The translations under genes and the position numbers were made by a program. A stretch of 64,000 nt of DNA from Limnomonas spitsbergensis. Its lineage: Eukaryota; Chlorophyta; Chlorophyceae; Chlamydomonadales. The stretch lies in NCBI GenBank assembly GCA_037349105.1, contig JAYJMM010000105.1, forward strand, positions 3,472,001 to 3,536,000, written 5' to 3'. Under the pieces are notes generated by a model. The model worked only from the letters and a program-made list of their open reading frames with translations, did no database searches and was not told where the DNA came from. Below, one piece after another: positions 19,128-29,330 of this stretch (its first letter is position 1; each line of letters opens with the position of its first letter).

Positions 19128-20072
19128 ACACGCGGGAGCCACCGTCCATCCACCCGCCGCATATCATCGCCCATAATAAATCCTTTAGAAGATGCACCTG
19201 GCAGCAGCGGCGGTCTCCATCATCCGCCCATCACGCCGATGACCCATCCTGTAGGACGTACGCCTGGCAGCAGCAGTGGCCCCCCTCAACCGGCCATTTC
19301 GCCCGTGACCAGCTCTTTGGGACGGGCACCTGGCAGCAGTGGTGGCAGTCACGCTCACTCGCCCACCAGCCACGGTGCCAAGCTTGTCCCGCCAGATCAT
19401 CATAAATCTGTGCCCTCCCGGCATAGCCCCAGTCCTCTGACCGGTCCCTCGGCGAAGACGTCCCACGACCCGAACGGTTACCGCCAGCCGTTAGAGGAAC
19501 GGGAGCGGGGCAACCGGGCTGGGAGGAGCGACGTGTTCGAAGATGCAGCGGACGGGTACTCTCTTGCAGAGTTTCAGACGATGACGACAGCGGTGGGCAC
19601 CCCAGAGCAGACCCCGGGCACGCCCGTCCCGCGGGCGGCCCCGCCCGGCGTTGCTGCATCCCCGATAAGGGTCAGGCACCCCGCCGCTGCGTCCCCTGGC
19701 CTCGCGGCGAGTTCAAGAAAGAGCGGCGGCCCGCAAGCAGCTTCAAAGGGCGTCGGTCCTCGACGAGGAGAGCGGCGAGACAGGGGCAGCACGTTGACCT
19801 CGAACGCGTACGACGTGGCATCCGATGGGTACTCTCTGGAGGAGTTTCAGCCGGAAAAGACAGCGGTGGGAAGCCCAGTGTCGTCCTCAGGCCCGCAGCT
19901 ATCGCCTGTCCCTCGGGGCCCGTCAGGCGCACCTGCATCCCTTGGGGTGAGGCCCCTCGCTGCATCAGCTGCAGGGCACCCTGCCAGCCCAGGACCAGAC
20001 AGCGGCATAGTGCGAATCATAAAAAGGGCAGGTCTGCTCAACGCTCAGAACAAGGTGTGTATCTGTGTATAA
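19128..20072 (+). CDS. Predicted exon with PGSSGG and DGYSLxEFQ repeats
   Basis: The long +3 frame holds two repeat families. Three imperfect ~20-residue units end in (R/D)(A/T)PGSS(G/S)G at about 19180-19350. A ~90-residue module follows, present twice, with the cores DGYSLAEFQ (near 19552) and DGYSLEEFQ (near 19826), each followed by TAVG(T/S)P. The strictly kept cores argue for coding. The end (NAQNK then GTGTGT at 20055) could be a splice donor. No known domain. It may belong to the same gene as the exons at 17541 and 18143. Confidence 0.4.
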   Translation, partial: TRGSHRPSTRRISSPIINPLEDAPGSSGGLHHPPITPMTHPVGRTPGSSSGPPQPAISPVTSSLGRAPGSSGGSHAHSPTSHGAKLVPPDHHKSVPSRHSPSPLTGPSAKTSHDPNGYRQPLEERERGNRAGRSDVFEDAADGYSLAEFQTMTTAVGTPEQTPGTPVPRAAPPGVAASPIRVRHPAAASPGLAASSRKSGGPQAASKGVGPRRGERRDRGSTLTSNAYDVASDGYSLEEFQPEKTAVGSPVSSSGPQLSPVPRGPSGAPASLGVRPLAASAAGHPASPGPDSGIVRIIKRAGLLNAQNKVCICV

Positions 20073-20255
20073 CTGTATATACCCGGCTGCCCTGGTGCTC
20101 GGAGCGTTAAGGGGAGTAGGGAGTGCATTCGACGATGCAGGAGCCTGAAATTAAGAAATCAATGGGGATGTATGCCTCCCAAATCCAGCATGCCAATCAT
20201 GCGCGTTGGTCAGGACTGAGTTGCTTGACCTCTGGAGTGTGTACCCTGTATTCAT

Positions 20256-20300
20256 ACGGTACGGTACGGTACGGTACGGTACGGTACGGTACGGTACGGT
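20256..20300. repeat. (ACGGT)9 microsatellite
   Basis: Nine perfect 5-bp units. Flanking sequence is non-coding. Confidence 0.98.
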
Positions 20301-20570
20301 CACCTCTTTAGATCAGCATGAAAGAACAATGCAGTCACCTACCGTATGTACCACCCTCTTGCTAACTGTAACGATAATTTAGGCAGTACATATGTGTGTA
20401 CCTGTACTGACATCCAGCCGGCACCAAGGTTTGAGGCAATACATGTGTACCGCACTCTCTCTGGAAATAAGGTTTGAGGAATCCATTTTCGACCCTCCCC
20501 CAACCTTGACGCTCAAGATGACCAGGTTCCTAGCATACTAAGTATACAAGGTTGAGATCCTTGTTATTTA
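20301..20570. other. Spacer, nothing recognised
   Basis: No open frame of note and no motif I can name. Confidence 0.5.
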
Positions 20571-20574
20571 TGGC

Positions 20575-20990
20575 GCTTTTGCCACATTTCAGCTACTTAA
20601 CCTCCCATTTCAGCTACTTCACAGCCTGTGTCAGCTACTTCACTCCCTATTTCAGCTATTTCACACCTTATTTCGTTCAGCTACCTCACAGCCTATTTCA
20701 GCTACATCACAGCCTTTTTCAGCTACCTCACGGCCTCTTTCAGCTACTTCACAGCCTTTTTCAGCTACTTCACAGCCTATCTAGCTACTTCACACTTGCA
20801 CAGCCTATTTCAGCTATTTCACACCTTATTTCGTTCAGCTACCTCACAGCCTATTTCAGCTACATGACAGCCTTTTTCAGCTACATCACGGCCTCTTTCA
20901 GCTACTTCACAGCCTTTTTCAGCTACTTCACAGCCTATCTAGCTACTTCACACTTGCAGCCTATTTCAGGTACCTCACAGCCTATTTTCC
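20575..20990. repeat. Satellite of TTCAGCTACTTCACAGCCTA units
   Basis: About 20 imperfect units of 19-24 bp built on TTCAGCTAC(T/A)TCACAGCC(T). A higher-order block of about 180 bp is present twice (around 20640-20790 and 20810-20955). It reads through as Phe/Ser/Tyr-rich ORFs in two frames, which is a by-product of the unit and not evidence of a gene. Confidence 0.9.
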
Positions 20991-21724
20991 AGAGGAGGCC
21001 GGATCAGCATGAGCTGTTGCTTGGACCGCCGGCCATAGGCCTGCCATGGTCTGGTCCCATATGCTCATCCAATGGTGGCTGCCTGGCAGCCTCCCATATG
21101 CTCGTCCCATATGCCCATCATGGCCTGGCAGCATCCCAAAGGCGGTCTGAGTAGTGCCTGACATTGACACAGAAATTGAACCCTGGTCGAGATCAGGTCC
21201 GTAATGTTGCAACGTGCTGTTGCTGATCGTCACATGGTGCCTGCTAACAACGTCTCATTCCCCGTTTCCACAGGAGCTTGCGCTGGGGCGCCCGTAGGTG
21301 CCGCTGCGCAGTCCGGTGTTAGACAGGCAAAAGAGCTGAATGCGAAAGCTGTTTGGATGAGGGAAATACTGTTAAGGCTGCAAACCGGCCGAGTTGCTGT
21401 GTTGCCACATTAGTATGATGAGATTATACGACCTGTATTTAAATGCACAATACCGGTGCTTCGCACTTTACCGTCTGGGACCCTAATTTTGTGCTTGGAC
21501 CTCTTGGAGGCAATACCGATTTTTCTCCGCGCTTTAAATGCGCTCAAAATGTTTCTGCACTGCACACCAGACTGATTTAGATGCCTGCCGGGCGGTAACC
21601 TTTGGGCTGCCGGGGACCAAACCATGACCACGAGTGCGGCGAGCTACGCATCTGGGTGCACCGAAGCACGAAGATGATATGGTTTTGTGCCCGCCGGCCG
21701 CAGCTGAGCCGCCTGTACTTCAGA
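20991..21724. other. Spacer before the ABC exon
   Basis: Contains TCCCATATGCTC repeats near 21055-21120. No supported gene; the last ~90 bp may be intron (acceptor candidates near 21704 and 21724). Confidence 0.4.
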
Positions 21725-24656
21725 TCCTGGACGTGTACATGCGGTACAGCCCGGGCCTGCCTTTTGCGCTGGCGGGCCTGTCGCTGACTGTCGCGGCCGG
21801 GGAGCGGCTGGGCGTGGTCGGGAGGACGGGGGCGGGGAAGAGCAGTTTGGTAGCGGTGCTGCTCCGACTGGTGGACATTGATTCAGGTAAGCGTGCACAT
21901 TGTGTGTGGGAGTGCGTGCTGTGAGTGGGCGAGTGTGTGCAGGTGAGTGGGCGCAGTAAGTGGGCCTAGTGAGTGGGCGCATGCGTAACTAAGGTTAAGC
22001 ACTTAAGCAAGCATGTCTGAGGAGGAGACGCGAGTCGGGGAGAAATTCTGAGGATGGTAGGCCTTGAGCCGCTCCACTGATTTTGCAGTTGCGCGTAGAA
22101 GCATTATAAAACTCAACTGGGTCCTGATCTTTTTTGCATGTGCACCAAATCAGCACTGGTGAGAGGCAGCGGGGGGCTGTTTGGAAAAGTTTGATGCTGA
22201 TTGGTCCCCAGGAGGGAGCAATTTGAACCTGAATGGCTGCTTGGCAACCGGCGTCAAATACCTCTTATTGCGATGCAGGCAGAGCTCCCGATGTTTCTTT
22301 CTCAGTCTTGTTTCGGACGGGTTGGATTGCAAAGCGGCTGCTGCTCACTTTCTTGAATTGCTTCAAGGTTGCTTTTGTTTAGCCGGTTTCTCTTTTACCG
22401 GGTTTCTCTTTTAGCCGTTTTCTCTGGGCTGACTCCTGTAGCATCAGAGAGGCGGCGGTTTATTTCAACTCCCTGACATTCATGCTAGCATCACGCAACT
22501 CCGCTACCCAGGCACACCAGCATCACTGACCCCCTCCCTGCCGACCAGCGTCGCTTCACTTCAACAGTCAAACATTAACAACACACACACTTTGCGCGCC
22601 GGCATCACGTGCCTTCTCACACACAAACGTGCAACACACACACACACACCATCGTCATGTATCCCCACATGCATATTGCCCTCTCGCTTAGGAGGGTGGC
22701 ATGACTGCACCATGGTCCTGGCTGTGCATGGTAGCTGGAATTGAGCCAAGTCATTCCCTACCAGCCCCACGTGGCCGAGCTTTCAGCAGGGCCCAGCGGG
22801 CATGCACCGTTCTACACATGCATGCTCTAACACGTGTGCACCCTGTACGCCCGGTAGGCGCCATCTTGCTCCGCGGTACCGATGTGCGCGGCATGCCCCT
22901 GGCCCGCCTGCGGTCCTCATTCGGCGTGGTGCCGCAGACGCCGCTTCTCATGAGCGGTAGCATCCGTCACAACTTAGACCCGGCCGGAAGGTGAGGGTGA
23001 AGGGCGTAGAAACTTATCTCTTAACCCCAAAACCTGCAACATGGACTTGCAGTTAGGTGGCAGTTCCGTGCAGTTAAACAGGTGATGCGCAGTCCGGCGG
23101 CAACAAGAGATTGACTCTCCGATCAGGCCCAGGTTGAGGAAACATGCCCGTTCCTCGCAAAGAGGCTCCCGTCCCTCCCTGCGTCTCTAGTTCCTCCCAG
23201 TGACTCTCGTTCCTTCCCGTGACTACCGTCACACATGGCGTCTATAATTCCCTGTTCCTCACATGTTTGGTTCTCTCCTTGCTCCCGTGCTTTTTTCCTC
23301 TCATTGTTTGCCTGTTAAATGACACGAGCAGCCCCATTCAGCGTGTGGCCTCGCTCATGCCCTTGTTTGTGGCACCGCAGCCACCTCTGGAGGGAGTGCT
23401 AGCCGAACAAATGCATCCCTCGCTGTCGCAGGAGAACCCCGGGTGAGCTGGCTCAGGTCCTCCGTAATGCGTGCCTGTGGGACCACCTGGCCGACGCGGC
23501 GCGGCGAGGCCTGGCCGCAGCAGCGGCCCGCAAGCGGAATGTCGGAGGCGGGCCCCAGTCGCGCCGCCGCACCGTAACCTCCGACAGCCTCCCCGAGCGG
23601 CCCGAGCGACCCAACTCGGTGACTGCCGCGCTCGATGGTGGTTCTTCGATGTTCCATAAAGAGCCAGTGCCGGGGGTGAGGGGGAGGGCGCCCGCTGTCG
23701 CAGCCAGTGCTATTATGTCTGATGCGGAGTTGCTATGGGGTACGCCCTTGCCTCTGCCGCCGCAGTCAGGGGGTGTTGAGAGCGGGGGCACCCCCGCAGC
23801 CCCGGCAAGCTCGTCCCTGGTGAGCCTGAGGGACCTCATGGCCGAAGGCGGCTAGACGGGCCTGATACGGGACAGCTACACGGGCAGCCGGATGGGCGGA
23901 CTTCTGCGGGGACTTATATCGGGCCAACGCTGGTTTGAGAATCCACAAGAATCGCCAGATGTTAAGGCGTCTCCACCTCCAGCAAAGTCACGGCTCGGCA
24001 AGGGCCCGAACAACAGCGCAGAGGTCGGCGCCGGGCGCTCGGCTTTCGGGGCAGGCAGCTCAGGCGGGGCTGCCGCCGCCGCAGCAGCAGCAGCAGAGTC
24101 GCCTTCTTGGCCGCTGGGCATGGTTAGCGAAGCGGGCCTGGCTGGTACGCGGGGCGCTGTTGGAGGCGGCAATGCCGTGGAGGAGGATGGGGTTCTTCTG
24201 AAGGCTGTGCTGGACCTGCGGGTCAGTGGCGGGGGTGCAAACGCGGAGGACGCAGGCAACATAGCACCGCTCGAGCCCGCTTTCGGCGTAGCGGCGTCAG
24301 CGTCAGAGCGTGCCGCGCCAGTGGTTGGGCTGTCAGCGGGGCAGCAACAACTGTTGTGCTTGGCCCGCATGTTGCTTCAGCGCAGGCAGGTGGTGTTGTT
24401 GGACGAGTGCACCGCCTCGGTGGATGCCGCGACGTCGGCGGTGATGCGCGAGGTGATGGACCGTCAGCTGCAGGGCTCCACAGTTTTGCAGATTGCGCAT
24501 GACTTGGCTGCGGTGTTCTGCTATGACCGGGTGGCTGTCATGGCTGACGGGACAGTGGCGGAGGTGGGAGCGCCTGCGACGTTGATGGCGGCGCCGGGCA
24601 GCCGGCTGGCGGAGCTGGTGATGGCGGCGGGGCCGGGGGCTCATGATGCTGTGTGA
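21725..24656 (+). pseudogene. ABC transporter C-family, C-terminal nucleotide-binding domain fragment, copy 1
   Basis: ATP-hydrolysing half of an ABCC/MRP-type transporter. Exon 1 (to 21886) reads LDVYMRYSPGLPFALAGLS and then Walker A GRTGAGKSS; donor GTAAGC. Exon 2 (22858-22990) carries the Q-loop VVPQTPLLMSGSIRHNL; donor GTGAGG. Exon 3 starts at 23432 in matching phase (TPGELAQVLRNACLWDHL). It then runs through a long low-complexity insert to the signature LSAGQQQLLCLAR, Walker B VVLLDECTASVD and H-loop IAHDL, with stop at 24656. All intron phases agree. Two problems: no membrane domain or first NBD lies upstream, and exon 3 has an in-frame TAG at 23853-23855 before the signature. That TAG would be removed only if a 36-base GTGAGC...CTAG mini-intron is used. 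Most likely a gene fragment carried within the histone repeat unit. Confidence 0.7.
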
Positions 24657-25851
24657 TAGGAGGGGATGAAAGGGTGCAGGGTGCAAGGGTGCAGGGTTGA
24701 TGACTTGATGGGAACCGGAGTTTCTTACTTGTCTCGTGATAACGACAATTTCCTACTCCCTTTTCATCTTGGCAGCACCAAGTCTTGGCGTTTTCCAAGG
24801 TAGTGTTTATAATCTACCTAATGTGCCTCCTCTCCGTTTGATGCCCCGGTTCGTTTCTACACCATCTACATGTATAAGGTGGAAGGTCTGACATGAGGGT
24901 CGGCCATACTATGCCATTACTTGGACAAATGAAACGCGCATCCGCATGAACTATATGTTGATGCTGGAAGCTATGTAAAACCGAAGGCAGTGCAAGCAAG
25001 TGCTTGAAGTCTTACTTTTATCAAACCGATACCTTAAAGGTTGAAGGTTAAGATTTACCCTTAGCATCACGTAGGGAAATATAAACAAGGAATTGTTGAG
25101 ACCCTGAACTTGCGAAGTTTAACTTGTACTACCAAGGCGCCGAAGGATTTCTTTGTACTAAGAGAAGACTTGGTTACAATGAGTGGGCTCCTTTGTCGCA
25201 AAGCCTGTGTGAAGGAAGGTTGCAAGAAGGATGAGTACATGTGTGTGCCGATCATCAGGTGAGTGACATGTACCGGCCCTCCCAGGGTCGGTCAGTGGCA
25301 CACGTCCCGAGAAGAGGTCCCCACCTACCTCTACCCATACGCCTTATTCAGCCTGGCGATTTCTTGAAGTCTTTTTTTTTCGTGTCCCGGAAGAGGTAGT
25401 CAGTCTTATGTGACGGTGGAACGGGCGTTTATGAAGACATAACAGTTACACAGAAACAGTTTGGGTGGCGGAGCATGGGATGTCTATGTGTCTCATGCAC
25501 TTGTACTGCAGTCTCTGCCTCTCTGGTCTTCACTATCTCATGCACTGGTGCCCCATTTTCCTCGTCTAATGCCCCAGTCTGTATGTATCGGTTTATCCCC
25601 TGGAATCGTTCGTTTGCGGGAGGCCTTAACCTACCCCCCTCCATGTTGCCGCCTCATATCGGTTCCTTCAGGTGGGCCGGGACAGACTTGGGACCAGGCT
25701 TAGGAAGCTCAATAACTTTGGGGGATGTTACGGCTTAATGACTTTACTTTTGCACCCCCGTCATCAGAGCCAGATGGTAAATTAATTGGACTTTCAAGCA
25801 AGAGCATGGGTGGGACCATTGACTGCCATTGATTGTGGTACCAGGAATGGT
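24657..25851. other. Spacer between ABC fragment and H2B, copy 1
   Basis: Nearly identical to 53036-54236. Contains a GGGTGCA run (24671-24700) and a T9 run near 25371. No gene recognised. Confidence 0.6.
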
Positions 25852-25867
25852 GGTGTTGAAAAACACC
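25852..25867 (-). terminator. Histone 3' palindrome, H2B copy 1
   Basis: Minus-strand GGTGTTTTTCAACACC, 47 bp beyond the H2B stop; same form as at H4. Confidence 0.85.
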
Positions 25868-25914
25868 GGTTTGGTCTGATGAAATGAGGTAGAAGGAAAC
25901 TGCGGGTGAGCTGC

Positions 25915-26313
25915 TTAAGCCGATGTGAACTTGGTGACAGCCTTGGTGCCCTCAGAGACAGCATGCTTGGACAGCTCTCCAGGCAGGACCAGGCGCACAG
26001 CGGTCTGGATCTCACGGGAGGTCATTGTGGGCTTCTTGCTGTAGCGGGACAGGCGGGCAGCCTCGGTGGCGATCTTATCGAACATGTCATTCATGAGGGA
26101 GTTCAGGATGCTCATGGCCTTGGAGGAGACGCCAGTGTCGGGGTGGACCTGCTTGAGCACCTTGTACAGGTAGATCTTGTAGGACTCGACTGCCTTGCCG
26201 GATTTCTTCTTCTTCTTGCCATCGGTGCTCTTGACTGCGACCTTCTTCGCAATCTTCTTCTCGGCAGTGGCCACTGCAGTGGGCTTCTTCTCAGCGATGG
26301 TCTTGGGTGCCAT
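25915..26313 (-). CDS. H2B: Histone H2B, copy 1
   Basis: Core histone that dimerises with H2A; 132 residues. A Lys/Ala-rich tail ([20 protein letters not shown]) leads to the conserved [18 protein letters not shown] start of the fold, then [15 protein letters not shown] helix 2 and [20 protein letters not shown]. The end is [15 protein letters not shown], which keeps the lysine equivalent to the ubiquitinated K120/K143. No intron. Divergent from H2A, with 216 bp between start codons. Intact. Confidence 0.97.
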   Translation of the reverse strand: MAPKTIAEKKPTAVATAEKKIAKKVAVKSTDGKKKKKSGKAVESYKIYLYKVLKQVHPDTGVSSKAMSILNSLMNDMFDKIATEAARLSRYSKKPTMTSREIQTAVRLVLPGELSKHAVSEGTKAVTKFTSA

Positions 26314-26529
26314 TATGTTACTACGAAATTAGAGAGTAGTAAACTGTTGCCACTTTGGAGGTCGCAAGACGCTTATCTAGTGTTCAAATGTTCGGACGAC
26401 CGGATCAGCAGGCACCGACAGCTGGCTGGTCTGCTGATCCGGCCTTCAAGTCGTCTATTAAAACAGCGCATGGCTGGGATCGGGACACAAGCTAAGCTTT
26501 CACTTTATCCCATACTTCCTATCTATAAC
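26314..26529. promoter_or_regulatory. Bidirectional H2B/H2A promoter, copy 1
   Basis: An inverted repeat CGGATCAGCAG (26401-26411) and CTGCTGATCCGG (26431-26442) sits mid-way, sharing its arm with the H4/H3 promoter. An outer pair, GACGAC and GTCGTC, extends it. TATTAAAA at 26456-26463 is a good TATA box for H2A, about 70 bp before its ATG. Confidence 0.7.
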
Positions 26530-26939
26530 ATGGCTGGCAAGACAGTCTCCGCTGGTGGTGGTCGAGGCAAGGCCGCTGGGGGCAAGAAGGCCGTGTCTCG
26601 CAGCGCCAAGGCTGGTTCCAGTTTCCCGTAGGCCGTGTCGCCCGCTACCTGAAGAAGGGCAAATACGCTGAGCGCATTGGAGCTGGCGCCCCTGTGTACC
26701 TGGCCGCAGTCCTCGAGTATATCGCTGCCGAGGTGCTTGAGCTGGCTGGCAACGCTGCCCGCGACAACAAGAAGAATCGCATCATCCCCCGCCACATCCA
26801 GCTGGCTATCCGTAATGATGAGGAGTTGAGCAAGCTGCTGGGCACCGTCACCATTGCATCTGGTGGCGTTTTGCCCAATATTCACTCCGTCCTGCTGCCC
26901 AAGAAGAGCAAGAAGGATGGAGAGTCTGCTGAGGTCTAA
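26530..26939 (+). pseudogene. H2A: Histone H2A, copy 1, broken by a one-base frameshift
   Basis: The start [20 protein letters not shown] is a normal H2A tail. After SRSAKAG the frame shifts: the bases at 26613-26632 (GGTTCCAGTTTCCCGTAGGC) are one short of what the conserved G-x-Q-F-P-V-G segment needs, and translation stops at a TAG. From about 26635 the rest of the H2A fold follows in the neighbouring frame ([20 protein letters not shown], then [15 protein letters not shown] and [10 protein letters not shown]), ending at 26937-26939 with a [12 protein letters not shown] tail. There is no splice signal at the break. Promoter and palindrome are intact. Either a recent pseudogene or a sequencing/assembly error. 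The only other H2A position in the window is deleted. Confidence 0.85.
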
Positions 26940-26977
26940 ACATCCATAATCCATACCTGCCGTCCTTTGACACAACC

Positions 26978-26993
26978 GGTGTTTTTCAACACC
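26978..26993 (+). terminator. Histone 3' palindrome, H2A copy 1
   Basis: GGTGTTTTTCAACACC, 38 bp after the H2A stop. Confidence 0.85.
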
Positions 26994-28078
26994 ACCAAAC
27001 ATGACCAATAATTATTATTCTAGTTATAAACGTCCGAATTGCATGGCGCATGCGCACTTAACAGACAGCATACTGCTGTTAGAGCCTTTCACGGTTCCAG
27101 TTACGGACCACCGGTCAGGTTTGCACCGGCCTAATTCCCTGTCAGCACACCAAGCCATAGAAGCCCCTGCGCCGGCAAAGAAACTGAAGGCAGACGGGTA
27201 AGCAAAAGCTCAGGACAAAAGAGAAGGATAATCCTGACAAATTCTCATAACCAAGTCGATTTAGTTCGAAGGGAAACATGGGTGATGATGTTGTCAGGAT
27301 CCCTAGCGCTCCTTCCTCTCGTCAAAATTGAAAGGATGTGCTGTCTGTTGGGCACAAACAAGGTGCACGTAACTAGAATATGCTCCCGCAATCAAATACA
27401 GTAACGACTATTCCAAGAGCATCCTGGGGGAAAACGGATATCCTTTACATCGTCACTCGTTAAGAACGGCAGGTGACTTGACCATATTCAGGTGAAGGGG
27501 GAAATAAAATTTCAGATGTTCATTTTGAGCCTGGAAAAGTATGGTGGCTTATTTAGGACAGGACGCACTGAAACGCTAACAGGATATGACGGATAACAAG
27601 CTAGCCTAGGACTGGCCAAATCAGCACAAGGCTAGTAGAGGGGCATATAGCTAGTTAACCTGGAAACTGTTGCAGACAGGGCTACTGTGACCACATCCGT
27701 TCAAGGCAAATAATAGGACGGATGGTCTGCTGGCCTGGCAACAACTCGCATCAGCCCAAGAGGACAGCCAGCTAGCCTAACATTGGCCAAATCAGCCTAT
27801 GGCCATATAGAGGAGGCACAGCCAGCTCGCTGTAGGAAATTGTTGCCAGTGTGGCCACAATGGCCACATCAGTCGTATAGCGAGTCATGCTAGCAGGTCA
27901 CGGATCAGAAAGACTGGAAGGGGACGGGCGGAGGCTCTGACAAAGATAAAACATTGAACGGCCGAGTGTCCGTGTGATCTACACACTAAAGATTTTGTGC
28001 TTGTGCCACATGTCAACTGCCCAGTTTACAATGCAGTCCATTCCACACCCTTCATCCTCTTACCTCTGCCTCTCCCCC
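26994..28078. other. H2A downstream spacer, copy 1
   Basis: A 66-codon frame at 27001-27201 ends at a donor-like GGTAAGC but has no recognisable product. Imperfect direct repeats (GGCCAAATCAGC, GGCCACATC) lie around 27610-27880. The first ~740 bp are absent from copy 2. Confidence 0.5.
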
Positions 28079-28349
28079 TCATAGTTTGTCCGAATCCACC
28101 CCGGCCCCGCTTGCCGTCGCCGGCTCGCCGCACCGTCCCCCAGACCCTTTATGCGGCCGCAGCCGCCATACCCGCTTCGGCTGTCGACGCCGCCCGCCCT
28201 CCATAATCCCCGCGGCCTCCATAACCGCTTCCACCCCCACCACTGCTGTTTCCGAAACCGGTCGACTGCTGCGGCCTGGCCTTGACCTCTGGCAGAGATC
28301 TCGCCCCAAGGACAGCGAGTCCGGTCTTAAAACAACTTCAGTCCTCTGA
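28079..28349 (+). CDS. Possible terminal exon, unrecognised Pro/Ser/Thr-rich protein
   Basis: After a pyrimidine tract and TCATAG (28084) the frame SESTPAPLAVAGSPHRPPD runs 87 codons to a stop at 28349. It is low-complexity, with no domain. The sequence is identical at 55259-55522, which reflects recent duplication and not necessarily selection. The antisense frame is equally open. Weak call. Confidence 0.2.
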
Positions 28350-29263
28350 GCGTACCAAAGGGGTAGGCGGGAGGGTCTGGCTTTCAATATCCAAGGGTTC
28401 AGCTCAAGGTGACCTTACATTCCAGTCCCCAGCAATGTTTACATGAGGGTGCTTCAGCCACAACTCAGCTACATCACAACCTTCGGCCAAGGTGGCCTGA
28501 TGCAACCAGCCATACAGCTTGAGCCACCGGCCGTATGCCAGTCAAGGTTCGGTCCCCATCAGCCCAATAGTAGCTGCATACCTGTGTGCCAATAGTGTCC
28601 AGGCTGTGTTTCACACAAGTGTGGCTGCCAATGCACCTAGGCACGCTGCTGTGTCCCAGGATAAGCCTTGTTTGTCCCCGGCCAAGTTGATGAGCCAACT
28701 GCTGTGTTACGCGTACTTCAGCAGCTTCTGGGCGAACCAGACCACTGCCTTAGACAGGCAGCTGGGCAGCCACGACCGGGCCAATGAGGACCTAGCCTTG
28801 GCTGGCCTACAACTAGGCCCAAGCATTAGGCCTTGCTGGAGCAGACGCCCCCTTGCCGTGGGCTGCGTGCTTGTAGCTGAGTTATTGCTGAGTCGTAGCT
28901 GAAGCGCGTTACACATCAAAATGACCTGCGGCCTTGACAAAATTGCATTAACATGCTCCGAAGGCGTGTCAAACACATCACTCTTGCCGTCATTTGGTTG
29001 GCGGGGTTCAGGGTCTCCTCTTCCATGCGACAGGTCTTCCTGCAGAGCTCAGCGTTTCAGGGTTCAGGAATGTATTCAACAACAGTTCAGGGTTCAGGAA
29101 TGCGTTCAGGGCAGGCGTTAGGGACCTGCCAGTCCTCATCTATGAATAACACGCTACCGGTACTTCATACCTTATACCCCCCTATGAATTATTCACCTCA
29201 AGTACATCTGCAGTGAATCTGACGTGAAAGGTCCTGTCAAGCTTCAATGCAGCCACCAGTGTG
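28350..29263. other. Spacer, copy 1
   Basis: Contains two TTCAGGGTTCAGGAATG units at 29056-29104. Nothing else recognised; several short frames are shared with copy 2. Confidence 0.5.
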
Positions 29264-29330
29264 TGGAGGTTGTTTGGAGGTTTGTTTGGAGGTTTGTTTG
29301 GAGGTTGTGTGGAGGTTGTGTTGTTTTAAT
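29264..29330. repeat. TGTTTGGAGGTT minisatellite
   Basis: About six units of GTTTGGAGGTT / GTGTGGAGGTT. The counterpart at 56436-56494 has a different number and order of units. Confidence 0.9.

Noticed and set aside
19007..19405. 132-codon frame overlapping the 19128-20072 exon
   Set aside because: The +3 frame has coherent repeats and is far longer; this +2 frame is a shadow.
20575..20990. CRISPR-like array
   Set aside because: Units are contiguous and imperfect with no unique spacers, and the genome is eukaryotic; it is a satellite.
23853..23855. Reassigned TAG codon in the nuclear code
   Set aside because: Histone and most retroelement frames use normal stops (TAA for histones), and the two internal TAGs here are better explained by a pseudogene and by readthrough.
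25906..26631. 241-codon + strand frame covering H2B and the H2A start
   Set aside because: Its first two thirds are antisense H2B and promoter; only the last part (from 26530) is real H2A sequence.
26613..26632. Intron at the H2A break
   Set aside because: No GT...AG pair fits and only one base is missing; a frameshift or sequence error is simpler.
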